DNA of 64,000 nt from Numida meleagris (Eukaryota; Chordata; Aves; Galliformes; Numididae): the NCBI RefSeq assembly GCF_002078875.1, contig NC_034411.1, positions 7,386,271 to 7,450,270 of the forward strand, in the 5' to 3' direction. Shown one piece after another: positions 27,101 through 37,248 of the stretch (within the stretch, counting starts at the first letter, position 1; every line of letters begins with the position of its first letter). The position numbers were made by a program, and so were the translations under genes. A model generated the notes under the pieces. That model was given only the letters and a program-made list of their open reading frames with translations. It searched no databases and was not told the DNA's origin.

Positions 27101-28333
27101 GAAATCAGCTGGAATATTTTGCTCAATTCTGAGCATCAGGAAGCCAAGGGATTGAAGTTGCCATGGATGAAGTCTAGAAAATACAAAGGTAACTGGATAC
27201 CTTTATCAGCACACTTACCTCATTTCCTGTACCAGAACACTGCTTTGAGGACTCAGATCAAAAATATTGTTAAAAACTTTGTTTCTTGGTTCTGAGAGTG
27301 CCTGGCACGTGCCAACTGCAGTGCAGGTAGCGTATCTGAGTGTGCTGAAAAGCTTTTTATCAGGCCGTTCAAAGTCCTCAGAGCAATAGAGATAAAACTT
27401 AAGCATGTGTGTGCTGCGCTGAGAGGTTAGCAGCCTTCATTGTGTGGGTCCAGCGAGAAGGAAGGAGCATCCATAAAATAAAATGGGCAAAGGGGAAACT
27501 TAAGGGTGTTTTTTGCCAGATTGGCCCTGCTGCAGGAGGTTGACCCCAGGCATGTCCCCTTGCATCTCCTGATCTGTCCTCCAAATGTGGGAACAGGTTG
27601 AGCTTTTTCCTCCTGATGAGCACTCTTGTGGGCCTGGAGGTGGATGGAGAGGCCCCCATGGTAGAGACTCTGTGACCTTTCATGATGAGCTCTTTCTTCC
27701 AGAATATTTTTGTGGTGAGTTTATGATGTACTACTACCTTTGAAAGCCCTTCAAAGAGCTGGTGGAGCTTTTTTAAGGACGTGGTATGGTCCTCACAGTC
27801 CTGATGACCTGAGCTGATTCCTGCTTCCTTCCATCTGAGGTACCAGCTGGAGCCACACTTGTGATTTTACTGCAAGGCTGTCCTGGTTACGGGGGAATTT
27901 CTGAGGGCCATCTTCCAGGCTCCACTTGGCTACCTTGAGTTCCTGGGTTACGTGAGCTCCAAGGCTCTTCCACCACTATGGAGAACCGATTCCCTAACAC
28001 TTACCACGTGGGTGTTAGCCTTGGGGCTCCACTTGACTTGTCCTGCTCTCCTCGTCCCCATCTTTAATGGCATACCGCAGGTTGTTGGATGTCTGTGTTG
28101 ACATTGGGAAACTCAGTGGAGCCGTTCCTTGTCATTTGGTGGGTCTCTTCCCTATGGGGGTCTTGAGCACTCAAGACCATGCATTGCAGAGGCACATTTC
28201 CATCTTGGCCACAAACTCTGCAAATGCACTGCGATCGGATTGGTGCTGCCTGAATACCACCCTCAAGAAAAACACCCTGATGAGAATGTGTGATGCTCAC
28301 AAAAGGTTCTGTTTTGTTTTGTTGCCATTGCAG

Positions 28334-28511
28334 TGACAGCTATATTGTGCGAGTCAAAGCTGTGGTTATGACCCGAGATGACTCCAGTGGGGGATGGCTG
28401 CCGCAAGAAGGAGGCGGCCTCAGTAGAGTTGGCGTCTGCAAGGTCACGTACCCAGAGGGCAATGGAAGAAGTGGATTTCTAATCCATGGTGAAAGGCAGA
28501 AAGACAAACTG
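28334..28511 (+). CDS. SPRED2: SPRED2 coding exon (first visible), N-terminal half of EVH1 domain
   Basis: The acceptor is TTTGTTGCCATTGCAG and the donor is CTG followed by GTAATA. The exon is entered in phase 2: its first base completes an Asp codon, followed by 59 codons starting DSYIVRVKAVV and ending GERQKDKL. The EVH1 fold begins here. The Trp in SSGGWLPQEGGG aligns with the position mutated in SPRED1 of Legius syndrome patients, a family fact and not something shown by this window. SPRED2 is preferred over SPRED1 because of GRSGFLIHGERQKDKL and SRVGVCKV. The protein negatively regulates Ras-Raf-ERK signalling by recruiting neurofibromin through this domain. The donor departs from GTRAGT at +4 to +6, and an in-frame stop and AATAAA follow about 85-90 nt downstream. 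Confidence 0.96.
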
Positions 28512-29732
28512 GTAATAGAACCTAATTCAACTTTTGTCTGTACTTATAATGAGAATTATCCTGTATCTGATGCTATTGTGTTCTTATGCAAGTTTTAAAA
28601 AATAAAAATCAAAAAGGCATGTACAGATAGAGCCAGATTGTACGAAGCAATCCCATCCTCATCTAGAAGGCTGTTGAGTTGCCATCTCTCACTATCCGGA
28701 CGTCGTGCTGCCACGAGCAGGTACATTTTCGACATCCGTGTGCAAAGAACTCCCCTCTGATTCCTTGAGAAAGGGCCTGCATTTTTCTCACATCTAGCAG
28801 GGCTATGTGAGAAGTGAATTGAAGTGTAAAGAATCCATGAAGCCAGTCACATTGCACTGAGTAATGCAGCGCAAGACTTTAAAAATGGCAATGAATTATT
28901 TATGCTGCGTGCTGCTCAAGGTTCGAACAAGCAGAGTGAGAATATGAAGACAAGTTGTCTCTTATGAATTGACGCACTCAGTTTCTTCTGGTAGCTGTTT
29001 ATCTGAAAAAAAAAAGACACTTTCCCATACAAAGCAAATTAATAAAGCCTCTTCCCTATTTGCAGAGTCTGGTTTAGCTGTTGTATTTTGTTACCACGTT
29101 TTTATATATTCGATTCTTCTGAAATCCACTCTTAGGAAGAGATGGGCTGGCTTAAAAATAGGCTCCCCACACGGGCTCAGGAAGCTGAGTGCTTGGGAAA
29201 AAAAATATATATATATCACTTGAGATGGAAATGGCCTTGCTTTCAAAAGTTCTGGTGTTTTAAAGCTGTTTAAAGTGCAGCTCATCCTTTGCGTTACTGT
29301 TTTGCCTAGGATGCTTCTTTTTTACATTAATTTCAAGTGATGCTTATGGTTTTGGGGAAGCGGAGTGAGACTCCAAAGCTGTATCTGTTCTCTTTGAGCA
29401 TCACCCTAGAAATGGTTTCTGGCACAGCATTGTGGCTGGGCATGAGGGAGGAAAGAAAAGTGGGGGAGTGTAATAGCACCTCCTAAATCTGCCCCAGCGA
29501 AAAGTACCTACTCAGAGCCTAATAAAAAGATGAATGTGTGATCCTTATGAGAACAATTAAAGGATCTGGTGTTTATTAGTCATAATTTAGTAGGGAAGGA
29601 TGTTCTCTCTACCAGCATAGCACGAATCATGACTTGGCTTGCTTTTGGGGAGAGGAAGGCGCTGGTTGAGGCTGAAGCGGTGACATCTGTGTCCTTGGTA
29701 TGGGAAAAGTGACTTTGCTCCTCTCCTCCCAG
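28512..29732 (+). other. SPRED2: SPRED2 intron 2
   Basis: A 1221-bp intron between the two EVH1-coding exons, bounded by GTAATA and CCTCTCCTCCCAG. The EVH1 frame stays open for 28 codons into it before a TAA at 28596-28598. An (AT)n patch lies at about 29204-29215. No repeat insertion was recognised. Confidence 0.9.
28601..28606 (+). promoter_or_regulatory. AATAAA hexamer just inside intron 2
   Basis: This AATAAA lies three bases after the first in-frame stop that a transcript reading through the first visible exon's donor would meet. AATAAA is the canonical vertebrate polyadenylation signal, but single hexamers are common in introns. A GT-rich downstream element is not obvious, so use of this site is inference only. 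Confidence 0.35.
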
Positions 29733-29901
29733 GTGGTGCTAGAGTGCTTCGTGAAGAAGGACCTGGTGTACACCAAGGCGAACCCGACCTTCCACCACTG
29801 GAAAGTGGACAACAGGAAGTTCGGGCTCACTTTTCAAAGCCCCGCCGATGCTCGAGCCTTTGACAGAGGCGTGAGGAAAGCCATCGAGGACCTCATTGAA
29901 G
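29733..29901 (+). CDS. SPRED2: SPRED2 coding exon, C-terminal half of EVH1 domain
   Basis: The acceptor is CTCTCCTCCCAG. The exon is entered in phase 0 and encodes [20 protein letters not shown], then [16 protein letters not shown], then [20 protein letters not shown], leaving one base of a split Gly codon. [17 protein letters not shown] is the most conserved stretch of SPRED EVH1 domains and includes the helix that closes the fold. The domain recognises the neurofibromin GAP-related region rather than typical proline-rich EVH1 ligands, which is family knowledge. The donor GTACCA is weak at +4 to +6. Reading through it would add a short tail ending at a stop at 29967-29969. Joining this exon to the next restores the Gly codon exactly. 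Confidence 0.97.
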
Positions 29902-32319
29902 GTACCAGGGCGTGTGGAAACTTGAGGAAGTGTGTTCAAAGCAAGGAGATGGGAAGATGCGGGGATTGAATATCATTCCTTGAGCTTGAAAGTCTCTTTG
30001 GCGCTTCCAAGCGTGCCAGGCAAGCTTACTTCAGAGAGCTGTGTCTCTTCATCCCTTAAGGAGAGAAGAGATTTCAGTCCAAGTATTCTTTCATCCTGTC
30101 TGGCCTGGTCTGCCGGGATCTCACCCGTTAGCTGTTGTGTGGTTATGACTGCTTTTTTGATAGGCTTTGGTTTCGTGTAAGGGACAACAACTACAGCCCA
30201 GGCTCGTCTTTGTGTGTAGCCGAATCTACTTACACTGAGTCTTTGTTAAATCATCAGAGGATGAATTCCTGCACGGAGCTGAATTAAAACTTTGTTTTGT
30301 TTTTGCAGTAATTACTTTTGTCTGTGTCCGCTTGGCTGAATGGCCGTGCTTGAAGACTTTGTTGTGTTTGTTGGTTGGGTTTTTTTTTGTAATTCTTTAA
30401 AAATGCATTTGAATTGCCCATGCTGTGAAGAGGTCATAAATTCTTCCTCTTCACATCTCACTGCAGTCAGTCATAATGCAACTATAACTCAATACTACTT
30501 GATTTTATTTACGTGAAGATTGATTCTCTGATTTTTCGCCATCCCACTTTGTGTAGGGGCTCAGTGCTCTGAAGACATTGTACTTCTTACCCTGTGTGAC
30601 CTTAGTGTTTTTGCGTACAGACGTTCTCAGTGGTTTGTGTTTTGAGGACATTAGTTCCCTAAAACAGCTTCAGGTTTTAGATGCCCTGTCCTTGCTTTGC
30701 CATGCAAGTGATAGCTACAAGGTGGGAGTAAATCCTCCGTGGCTCTTTCCTGGTTTGAGGAAGGATCTTCTAACTGCTGTTCATTCTCTTTTTCCTGTTT
30801 GTTTGTTGAGCTGAACAAATCATGGCTGACCCTCTGCTTTCTTCCTGCTTGCTAAAACCAGGAAACATTTTGATTCACGAAAGTGACATTTTATAGAAAT
30901 GACACATGGCCAAGCAACACTTAAGGGATATTTCAGCTCAGTTGTATTGAGTAGTATTTTGGAGATGCAGCCGGTACGTGTAACTCCTATTCTTCTCTTT
31001 TTGATCCATTTTACAGTGGAAGTATTTAAAATCAAGTTCCTCTGCATCTCAGATACTTCAAAATCAGCAACTCTATATTTATCACATTAACAGCACAGAC
31101 TGATCCTCATGAATGTGCTCCTGCTTAACTTCCAAATAAGGCTTTCTGAATGAAAAACAATCACTGGCACGTGCACACACAGTGTCAGGCCTTGGCTTTC
31201 ATTTGCTAATTCTTTTTGTTTGCTTCATCAAATTCAGCAGGTAATATTAAGCAGGGCAAACTGTGCATCTGAGGCTTCGCTTCATGAAATCACTGCTTTA
31301 ACCAGTAGATTATTTTCTGTAGCTTTGAAAGTCTGTAAGTTTCATGCACAAGTGCAGTAATCCTGGGCAGCTTCGTAAGGAGAGTCTATAATTTTTATAT
31401 TACTATTTTTTTTAACTTTAAAGCTAATGTAGCAAACTGCTTGAATGTTTTCACATTACTTGGTGCTTCAAGTGGGCTTTCACACTTAGCACTGCTCGTC
31501 TTCATGATTATGCAACAGAATGCAGCCAAGGCTGGTGGAGTTTAGTATTATATAAAGTACATTATTTAGGAAAATTTTCCAGATTGAAAAGCGCTACAAA
31601 GCGTTTAATTATTCTAGTTAGGATGCAACATGGCTGCAACCCAGTATAATGAAGCATCTCAATGAGGGGGCACCCATGGAGTCGGATGAGAGATCCCGGA
31701 CCAGGGATATAGGATACAAGTTCCCACTTTTTGAGGCAGTTGCCAGTATTTCAATCTTTTTTTATGGTTTTATGAACTTCAGTTCCTTTCAAATGCATCA
31801 CTTACACGGGGAAAGATGATTCTCTGATGCAGAGAAGATGTTTACTGTATTTAATGACTTCCTTAAATACAAGAAGAAAAGAAACAACCAAAAACTTCCC
31901 TTTCAAAGTTAGGTTTGTTTTTCAATAAAAAGTAATTTTTCTGCCCTAATTTTAGAGCATTCTTGAGGAATAACTCGTGTTTTCTTGACAGCTGAGGGTC
32001 TGGCCCTAAGCACCGATTAGCGCGTAGCTTTGCCGTTCTTCAGAAATGAAAGCCTTCTGCAACTGGAAATGCTGACTGCTATTTTTAGCAGAGTTAATTA
32101 GCATTGGCAGCCATGTAGTTACATGTCAAGAAACACTTTCAGATTTTACCTTTCCAACACAGCTAACAGCAGGTGGCTTTTCTTTCTAAAAAAGCCCCTT
32201 TCTTACATCTATCCAACAAATAAAGTTGTTAGCCTCCAAGCATTCACCAGCCTAGTAATAATAACAATTGAAAAAGTTGCATGGAAATGCCGTATTTTTA
32301 AAAACCTGTTTGTTTTTAG
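29902..32319 (+). other. SPRED2: SPRED2 intron 3
   Basis: A 2418-bp intron from GTACCA to TGTTTGTTTTTAG. It contains no recognised mobile element and no open frame with recognisable homology. Near 31.67-31.73 kb there is unremarkable unique sequence. Confidence 0.9.
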
Positions 32320-32384
32320 GGTCTACTACTTCCTCATCAACGCTTCAAAACGAGGCTGAGGTCGGTGACGATGATGTCTTCACA
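32320..32384 (+). CDS. SPRED2: SPRED2 small linker exon (65 bp)
   Basis: The acceptor is TTTGTTTTTAG. Its first two bases complete the split Gly codon, then 21 codons read STTSSSTLQNEAEVGDDDVF plus Thr. The donor is ACA followed by the consensus GTAAGT. This acidic, Ser/Thr-rich segment is the start of the flexible linker between the EVH1 and Kit-binding regions. It matches mammalian SPRED2 closely as I recall it, differing at a few positions such as LQ for IH. The exon ends exactly on a codon boundary, so any inserted cassette whose length is a multiple of three would preserve the frame. Confidence 0.95.
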
Positions 32385-34504
32385 GTAAGTGCATCTCCCT
32401 TGAGGTCATTCTCCTTTGTGCTCTGGTTTTACACGGTCAGGTTTGAAAGGTTTAAGGGCTTTTTTTGTTTTATTACCTGGGATTGGTTTCCGGCTTTAAT
32501 TACGTTTGTTCAGTGGGTGTGTTTTATTTGATGGAAGCATAAACCCTGCAGAAGGTAAACTTTTGCAAGAGTATTGGGTTTCTCTTGGTCTTCCATCGCC
32601 ATGTGAAAAGCATGACAGAGCAGAGCAGATGTTGTCAAGGCTGGAAGCAAGCGAATAGTGTCCCTCCAGTTTAATATGCCTTGGACTGAGTGGTGTGTAT
32701 TCCTCTCCATATAAAAGTACAGTAGGTAGCTGCTTCTGAGGTGTGCAGTCAAGGAAATGAAGTTCTGAAAAATTGCCTTTATTATTGGGAACAAAAGTCA
32801 ACCTTGAAGGCATTCTGTGCGTACGTGAAGGTAGAAAGTTCAAACAGCAGGAGGAAGGCACGCTGGCACGCCAGCTACCCAACCAGCGGTGGCTGAAGGA
32901 GGAGTGAGTTGCTCATATTGAATTTGTGGTAATGTCTGAAATGCGTTTTGGAGCTTTTTTGAAACAGGAGCGGCTACTGTCCCTGCTGCACTTGAACACT
33001 TGAAAAAGGAGGAGGGGGGAAAAAGCAGTTAATATGTCAGATGAAACTGTAATCCGATCACGGATATTCCATGGACCGAAAAAAACCCACGCTCACAATG
33101 AATACTTTGTTTTATTACGCTTATTTACCTGGCACCACTCACAACTCCCTTCCTTATGCGATAAATGCCCTCGTTGTGTGGTGCAGGTAAGGGTGGGCTG
33201 CCAGGTGGGATGTCCTCGTTCAGGTCCTTCTCTGGGACACCCCCCTGCACCTAGGGAGAGCAGGGCAGGGCTGAGGATGGGGAGAAGTGCCAGCCAGCCA
33301 GCCAAAAGGTGGCTTTGAGGGCCAACTCAGCTGGCGTGGGACTGGGCTCCGTGCTGTGCTCCGACCCAGCTGCTGGCACATCATCTGGCCTGTCCTTTTG
33401 TCATGGCTCGGGGAGGCAAACAACAGCAGGCAGGGTTAAAAGGTGACTTCCTGTGCTCGGCAGCAAACCCATCATTAGCAGCTGCTTCCCAGCTACCTGC
33501 CAGGGGTGATTTATAGGCGCAGAGCTGGGGGAGGCCCCACTGGAGCCAGGGTGGTTTACCAATTTGTGCTGTTCTGTCCCCAAAGTGGGGCTCTCCTGTG
33601 CTTGTTGGAGTGGCGATGGTCCCTGAAACACGCCTTGCGTGGGCATCCATGTGTCAGCTCTCGCTGGATTAGGCACAGAAATGCTCCGTGTTAAAGCAGT
33701 GAAAAGCAGCCTGCAGAAACAGCAAAGGAGATTTTTTTTTCTTTTTTTTACTAAAATCCTGCCAGTTGACACCTTGGGAGTGCTCCTGTATTTCTCCACG
33801 AACCCAGTCTTAATGTTGATTTTTAAACTCCGGTGATGCTTGTTACCAGGGGGAAAGTCCAGGAAGTCTGGATGAACCGTGCACCCAGCCCACTCCAACT
33901 CCTGCATTCCACCAAAATGCTGAGGCTCTTCCCTCAGCATCACCCGGGTGCTCATCACCCGGCATCTTGGCTTTCTTGGGCCGAATCTCACGGTAGTCTT
34001 TAAGTTCTTTGAAGTTCTTGGCTTGCCATTTATCTGGGAATCCTGGTAGATGATGGTGGAGCCTGAGATCTGCATAAGCCAGAAATAACACACTGAAGTG
34101 TGTAGTGCTTTTAGACTGGAAGAAATTAATGTGCAGCGTTTTTCTGGGATTTGCTTTGTGTTTTCTTATTTTTACCCTCCTGTTTCATTCTTTCCTTACG
34201 CTCCTTTTAAACTTGTATATGGTGGTTCATTTGGTCCTCCTTGCCCAGAAAACGTTCATTACAGCTCTCCTTGTAAATGCTTTTCCCCAACCACAGCAAC
34301 AGATTTTTAGGGTTTGGCTTTTTGCTCTTTTTTAAAGAGAAAGTACATTTGCTCTTTTTATTTCCTAAGGTAGTTATTAAAATCTTCACAGTCCTCCCCC
34401 CTCTCCCACACATGGATGAATAAACTTGACTGCGTGCGGCAGAATTTTCAGAAGCATCTGCATGATTGAGTCATTTAAGCACTCATTTACGCATCTCTGA
34501 AAAT

Positions 34505-34680
34505 CCCGGCCGCCGCCGCTGCCTCCAGTCCTTGCTGCAAGGTCCTGCCTCTCCTTGAAGATGTCGCAATCTGTTCGACCGCTGCGGTCCAAAATTGAAA
34601 AGGGCTTTGCAGATCACTGCCGCAGCTCGGGCAGCGGTACCCTGCCCCTCCTTTATGGTACGCCCTCCCTGGCGGTCGCT
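34505..34680. promoter_or_regulatory. CpG cluster in intron 4
   Basis: Starts CCCGGCCGCCGCCGCTG and carries about fifteen CpGs in 175 bp against a CpG-poor background. A 47-codon open frame starts at 34561 on the + strand and ends with TAG at 34702-34704. It could be an intragenic enhancer or a minor alternative promoter. There is no direct evidence of transcription. Confidence 0.35.
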
Positions 34681-36947
34681 CTGAAGCATGGGTTGTGTCT
34701 TTAGAAACGGGGCTCTGCCATTTGATAACTCTCTGCTGTGCTTTAGACCTGTAGTGACGAGAGAAATCAATACAGCCCTCTGTTCTGACAGCCCTACCTA
34801 AGAGAGCAGAAAGCTGAGGTGTATGGAAGTAAACGTCGCTGACTTTGGGGGAAAAAACGCTAATTTCGAAACTGAAATCTCCATTTAGAAGTTAACAATA
34901 TGGAGTTGTGTTTCTTTAATTCCAGATCCTCAGTAGAGCCCATAAATGTTTTCCATATGTTAGCAAATAAATTTCTCCTGTCTTGTACATTATAAATCGT
35001 CCTCTCAAGAGATGCAATCTGAGTAAGACTAGCCATCCGCTCCGTCTCTGCTGGGGGAAGCATTGTCTTTGCAGCGGGCTGAGATTGGTCTGTTTGTCTT
35101 CATCCATCGAGCCTGCATCTTCAGACTTCTTTAATTAACATTCGCTTCGCAAATACCATTTAATAAGGATCGAATAATTCTCTCGTTCCTCAGCTGCAGA
35201 ATTTGCTGTATAATTGAGTTCTTCTGCAGATTTTTTCCTTAATCTACACTTTTACTTTCAATTACAGATAATAATCCCACATGACCATGAAGTGAAAAAT
35301 GTGAAGTGAGTCCAAGGAAAGAAAGGTCAATGTCTTCCAGAGTCTGCAGAGTGCCTGAAACAGTCTCTTTTTAGCAACCCATCCAAAAAGCAGAGATGTT
35401 CATTTTGAAACCCTATGGCCAGTGTAGCTGAAATGCCGCTCATGTGTTTTTCAGATAAATGGGCAGTGTTGTGCCTGCTTTAGTACTGAAGACAAGACTC
35501 CCACTGGCAGGAGGAGGAACGATGGCTCCTGTGTCCGTTCTACTTTGGGAACCTAAAAATGACTACAGTCCTCTTTTGGCTTAACAGGAATGGGATAAAA
35601 AAAAAGCACACAAAGAAAACCAGCCTTGCTAAGTTTCACAATCATGTTACAATGATAGCTGCTTCCTGTAATTAACAGTAATTTTAGAAATCATAATGCT
35701 TGTTGAAAGTGAGACGTACAGAATTTTGCAGATGGTGAAGGTGCTATCTAGAAAAGCGTGGCTGAGCTACAGGCTTAGGTTCATAGACATCCAGATTCAA
35801 TCCACTGCTTCTCTTGCAGATTTCGGGATCCTGGCTAAAAGCTTGCTTGCCTCCTTTCCCCAGATGCAGAACGGGTGAGCTCTCCTCCTTCACTCAGGAG
35901 ACGTGGACACACTTTGCTGCTATCAAGTCTACCCGTTGTTTTCTCTCCTGTGGGTAGCTAGCGTTCTGCTACTAAGATCCATACCCACAATCTCCAGACT
36001 CATTTCCGCACAAAGCCGTGTGTTCAGGGCAATCCCACACCCCTCACTCCCCTTCCTCAACACAAAGATGTTCCCCTGTTGCTCGGGGATGCTGGAGCCA
36101 GGAAGCTTGTCCCACAGCTTGGATGCTGCTGGCGTTCATTGCTGGGACAGACACGATGCTGGCGGTACGGGTTGTGGCAGATGTTAACGTTACAGCCCTC
36201 CTCACATCTCTTCTGGTTTCATAATTAAAAAAACAGATTTCTCCCTGCTGCCTTTCCATGAAACCTTTTCCCTACTTTCATCTCCCATGTGGGCCTCAAG
36301 TGTGTTACAGCCTCACTATTAAAATTTATAAGATTTACGTTAGTTAGATAAACACTAAATCTAACTTTTCTTGCTGGCTTGGTCGTTTCATATTCAGATG
36401 GTTCTTTTAAAGAACGACTGTAGCTCATTTTCTTTAAAGTACATGCGTAGAGACCCAGCCCAGTTACTTTGGATGGCTATACTTGTGCATTTTTGAGTTC
36501 TCTATGAGGCTGGAGCATCCCTCATCCTACCCCTCCACGGAAAATGATGTTGCTGAGCATAGAGAAGCATTGAATTGCAAGATTTATTCCTTTCATGAGT
36601 TGCACTTGGGGATTGAGAAGCAGCAAGAGCCTGCGATTTCCTTTTTCTTGAGGCTAAGATACAGTAACAGAAAGGAAAAGCTCCTTTTGGCAGAGCAGAG
36701 CTCTGGATGGTAGTGGTGGGGTGCAGTGCTTAGGTTGTCACTGCGAGCAAAGCACCATTGATTGCTCCGTAAGTCTGAGCAGAGCAGCTGGGGACCTGTC
36801 ACAGCAACAGGGCCAGGGGGCATTGCCTGTGGTATTCTTGCTTAGCAGTGCACAAATGACTGAAGGGTTCAGCACTCCTAGCCACGTCCTCTGGACTCGG
36901 GGCTGGTATTGTAAAGCACAGCTATTCGAATTGAGATTAAAAAATAC

Positions 36948-37248
36948 ATAGAATCGTAGAATCACTAAGGTTGGAAAAGACCACTAAGGTCATCAAGTCC
37001 AACCATCAACCCATCCCCACCATGCCCACTAACCCACGTCCCTCAGCGCCACATCTGCCCTTTTCTTGAAAAACTCCAGGGATGGTGACTCCACCACCTC
37101 CCAGGGCAGCTGTTCCAATGAATTACCACTCACTCTGAGAAGAAATGTTTCCTAACACCCAGCCTGAGCCTCCCTGGTGCAACTTAAAGCCATTCCCTCT
37201 CATCCTATTGCTGGTACCTGGGAGAAGGGGCTGACCCCCACCTCGCCA
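36948..37248 (-). mobile_element. CR1 LINE 3'-end fragment, minus orientation, about 0.3 kb
   Basis: Begins CATAGAATCGTAGAATCACT followed by AAGGTTGGAAAAGACCACTA, AGGTCATCAAGTCCAACCAT and the CCACCACCTCCCAGGGCAGC block. The sequence then runs through GAAGAAATGTTTCCTAACAC. This is a well-preserved CR1 3' end in reverse orientation within SPRED2 intron 4. It is of a different subfamily from the + strand copies at 20.2 kb and 48.2 kb, whose 3' ends carry the GTGACAGGAC block. Confidence 0.95.

Larger units (their letters stand above)
1..28333 (+). other. SPRED2: SPRED2 intron 1 and/or 5' flank (no coding exon found)
   Basis: The first recognisable SPRED2 exon starts at 28334 in phase 2, so a coding exon ending in two bases of an Asp codon must lie upstream. 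In SPRED2 orthologues that exon encodes only about eight residues. I found no convincing ATG-initiated match in this stretch, so it is read as intron 1, possibly with some 5' flank. It holds CR1 fragments, homopolymer and dinucleotide tracts, a CpG-dense block near 1.15-1.38 kb and a smaller GC-rich patch near 6.55-6.67 kb. Open frames here, including a 235-codon one on the minus strand at 2665-3372, show no recognisable domain or supporting splice structure. Confidence 0.7.

Noticed and set aside
28064..28336. Overlapping open frames on both strands just upstream of the first visible SPRED2 exon
   Set aside because: The + frame merely runs into the splice acceptor of the exon, and neither frame shows homology or a start context that would fit SPRED2.
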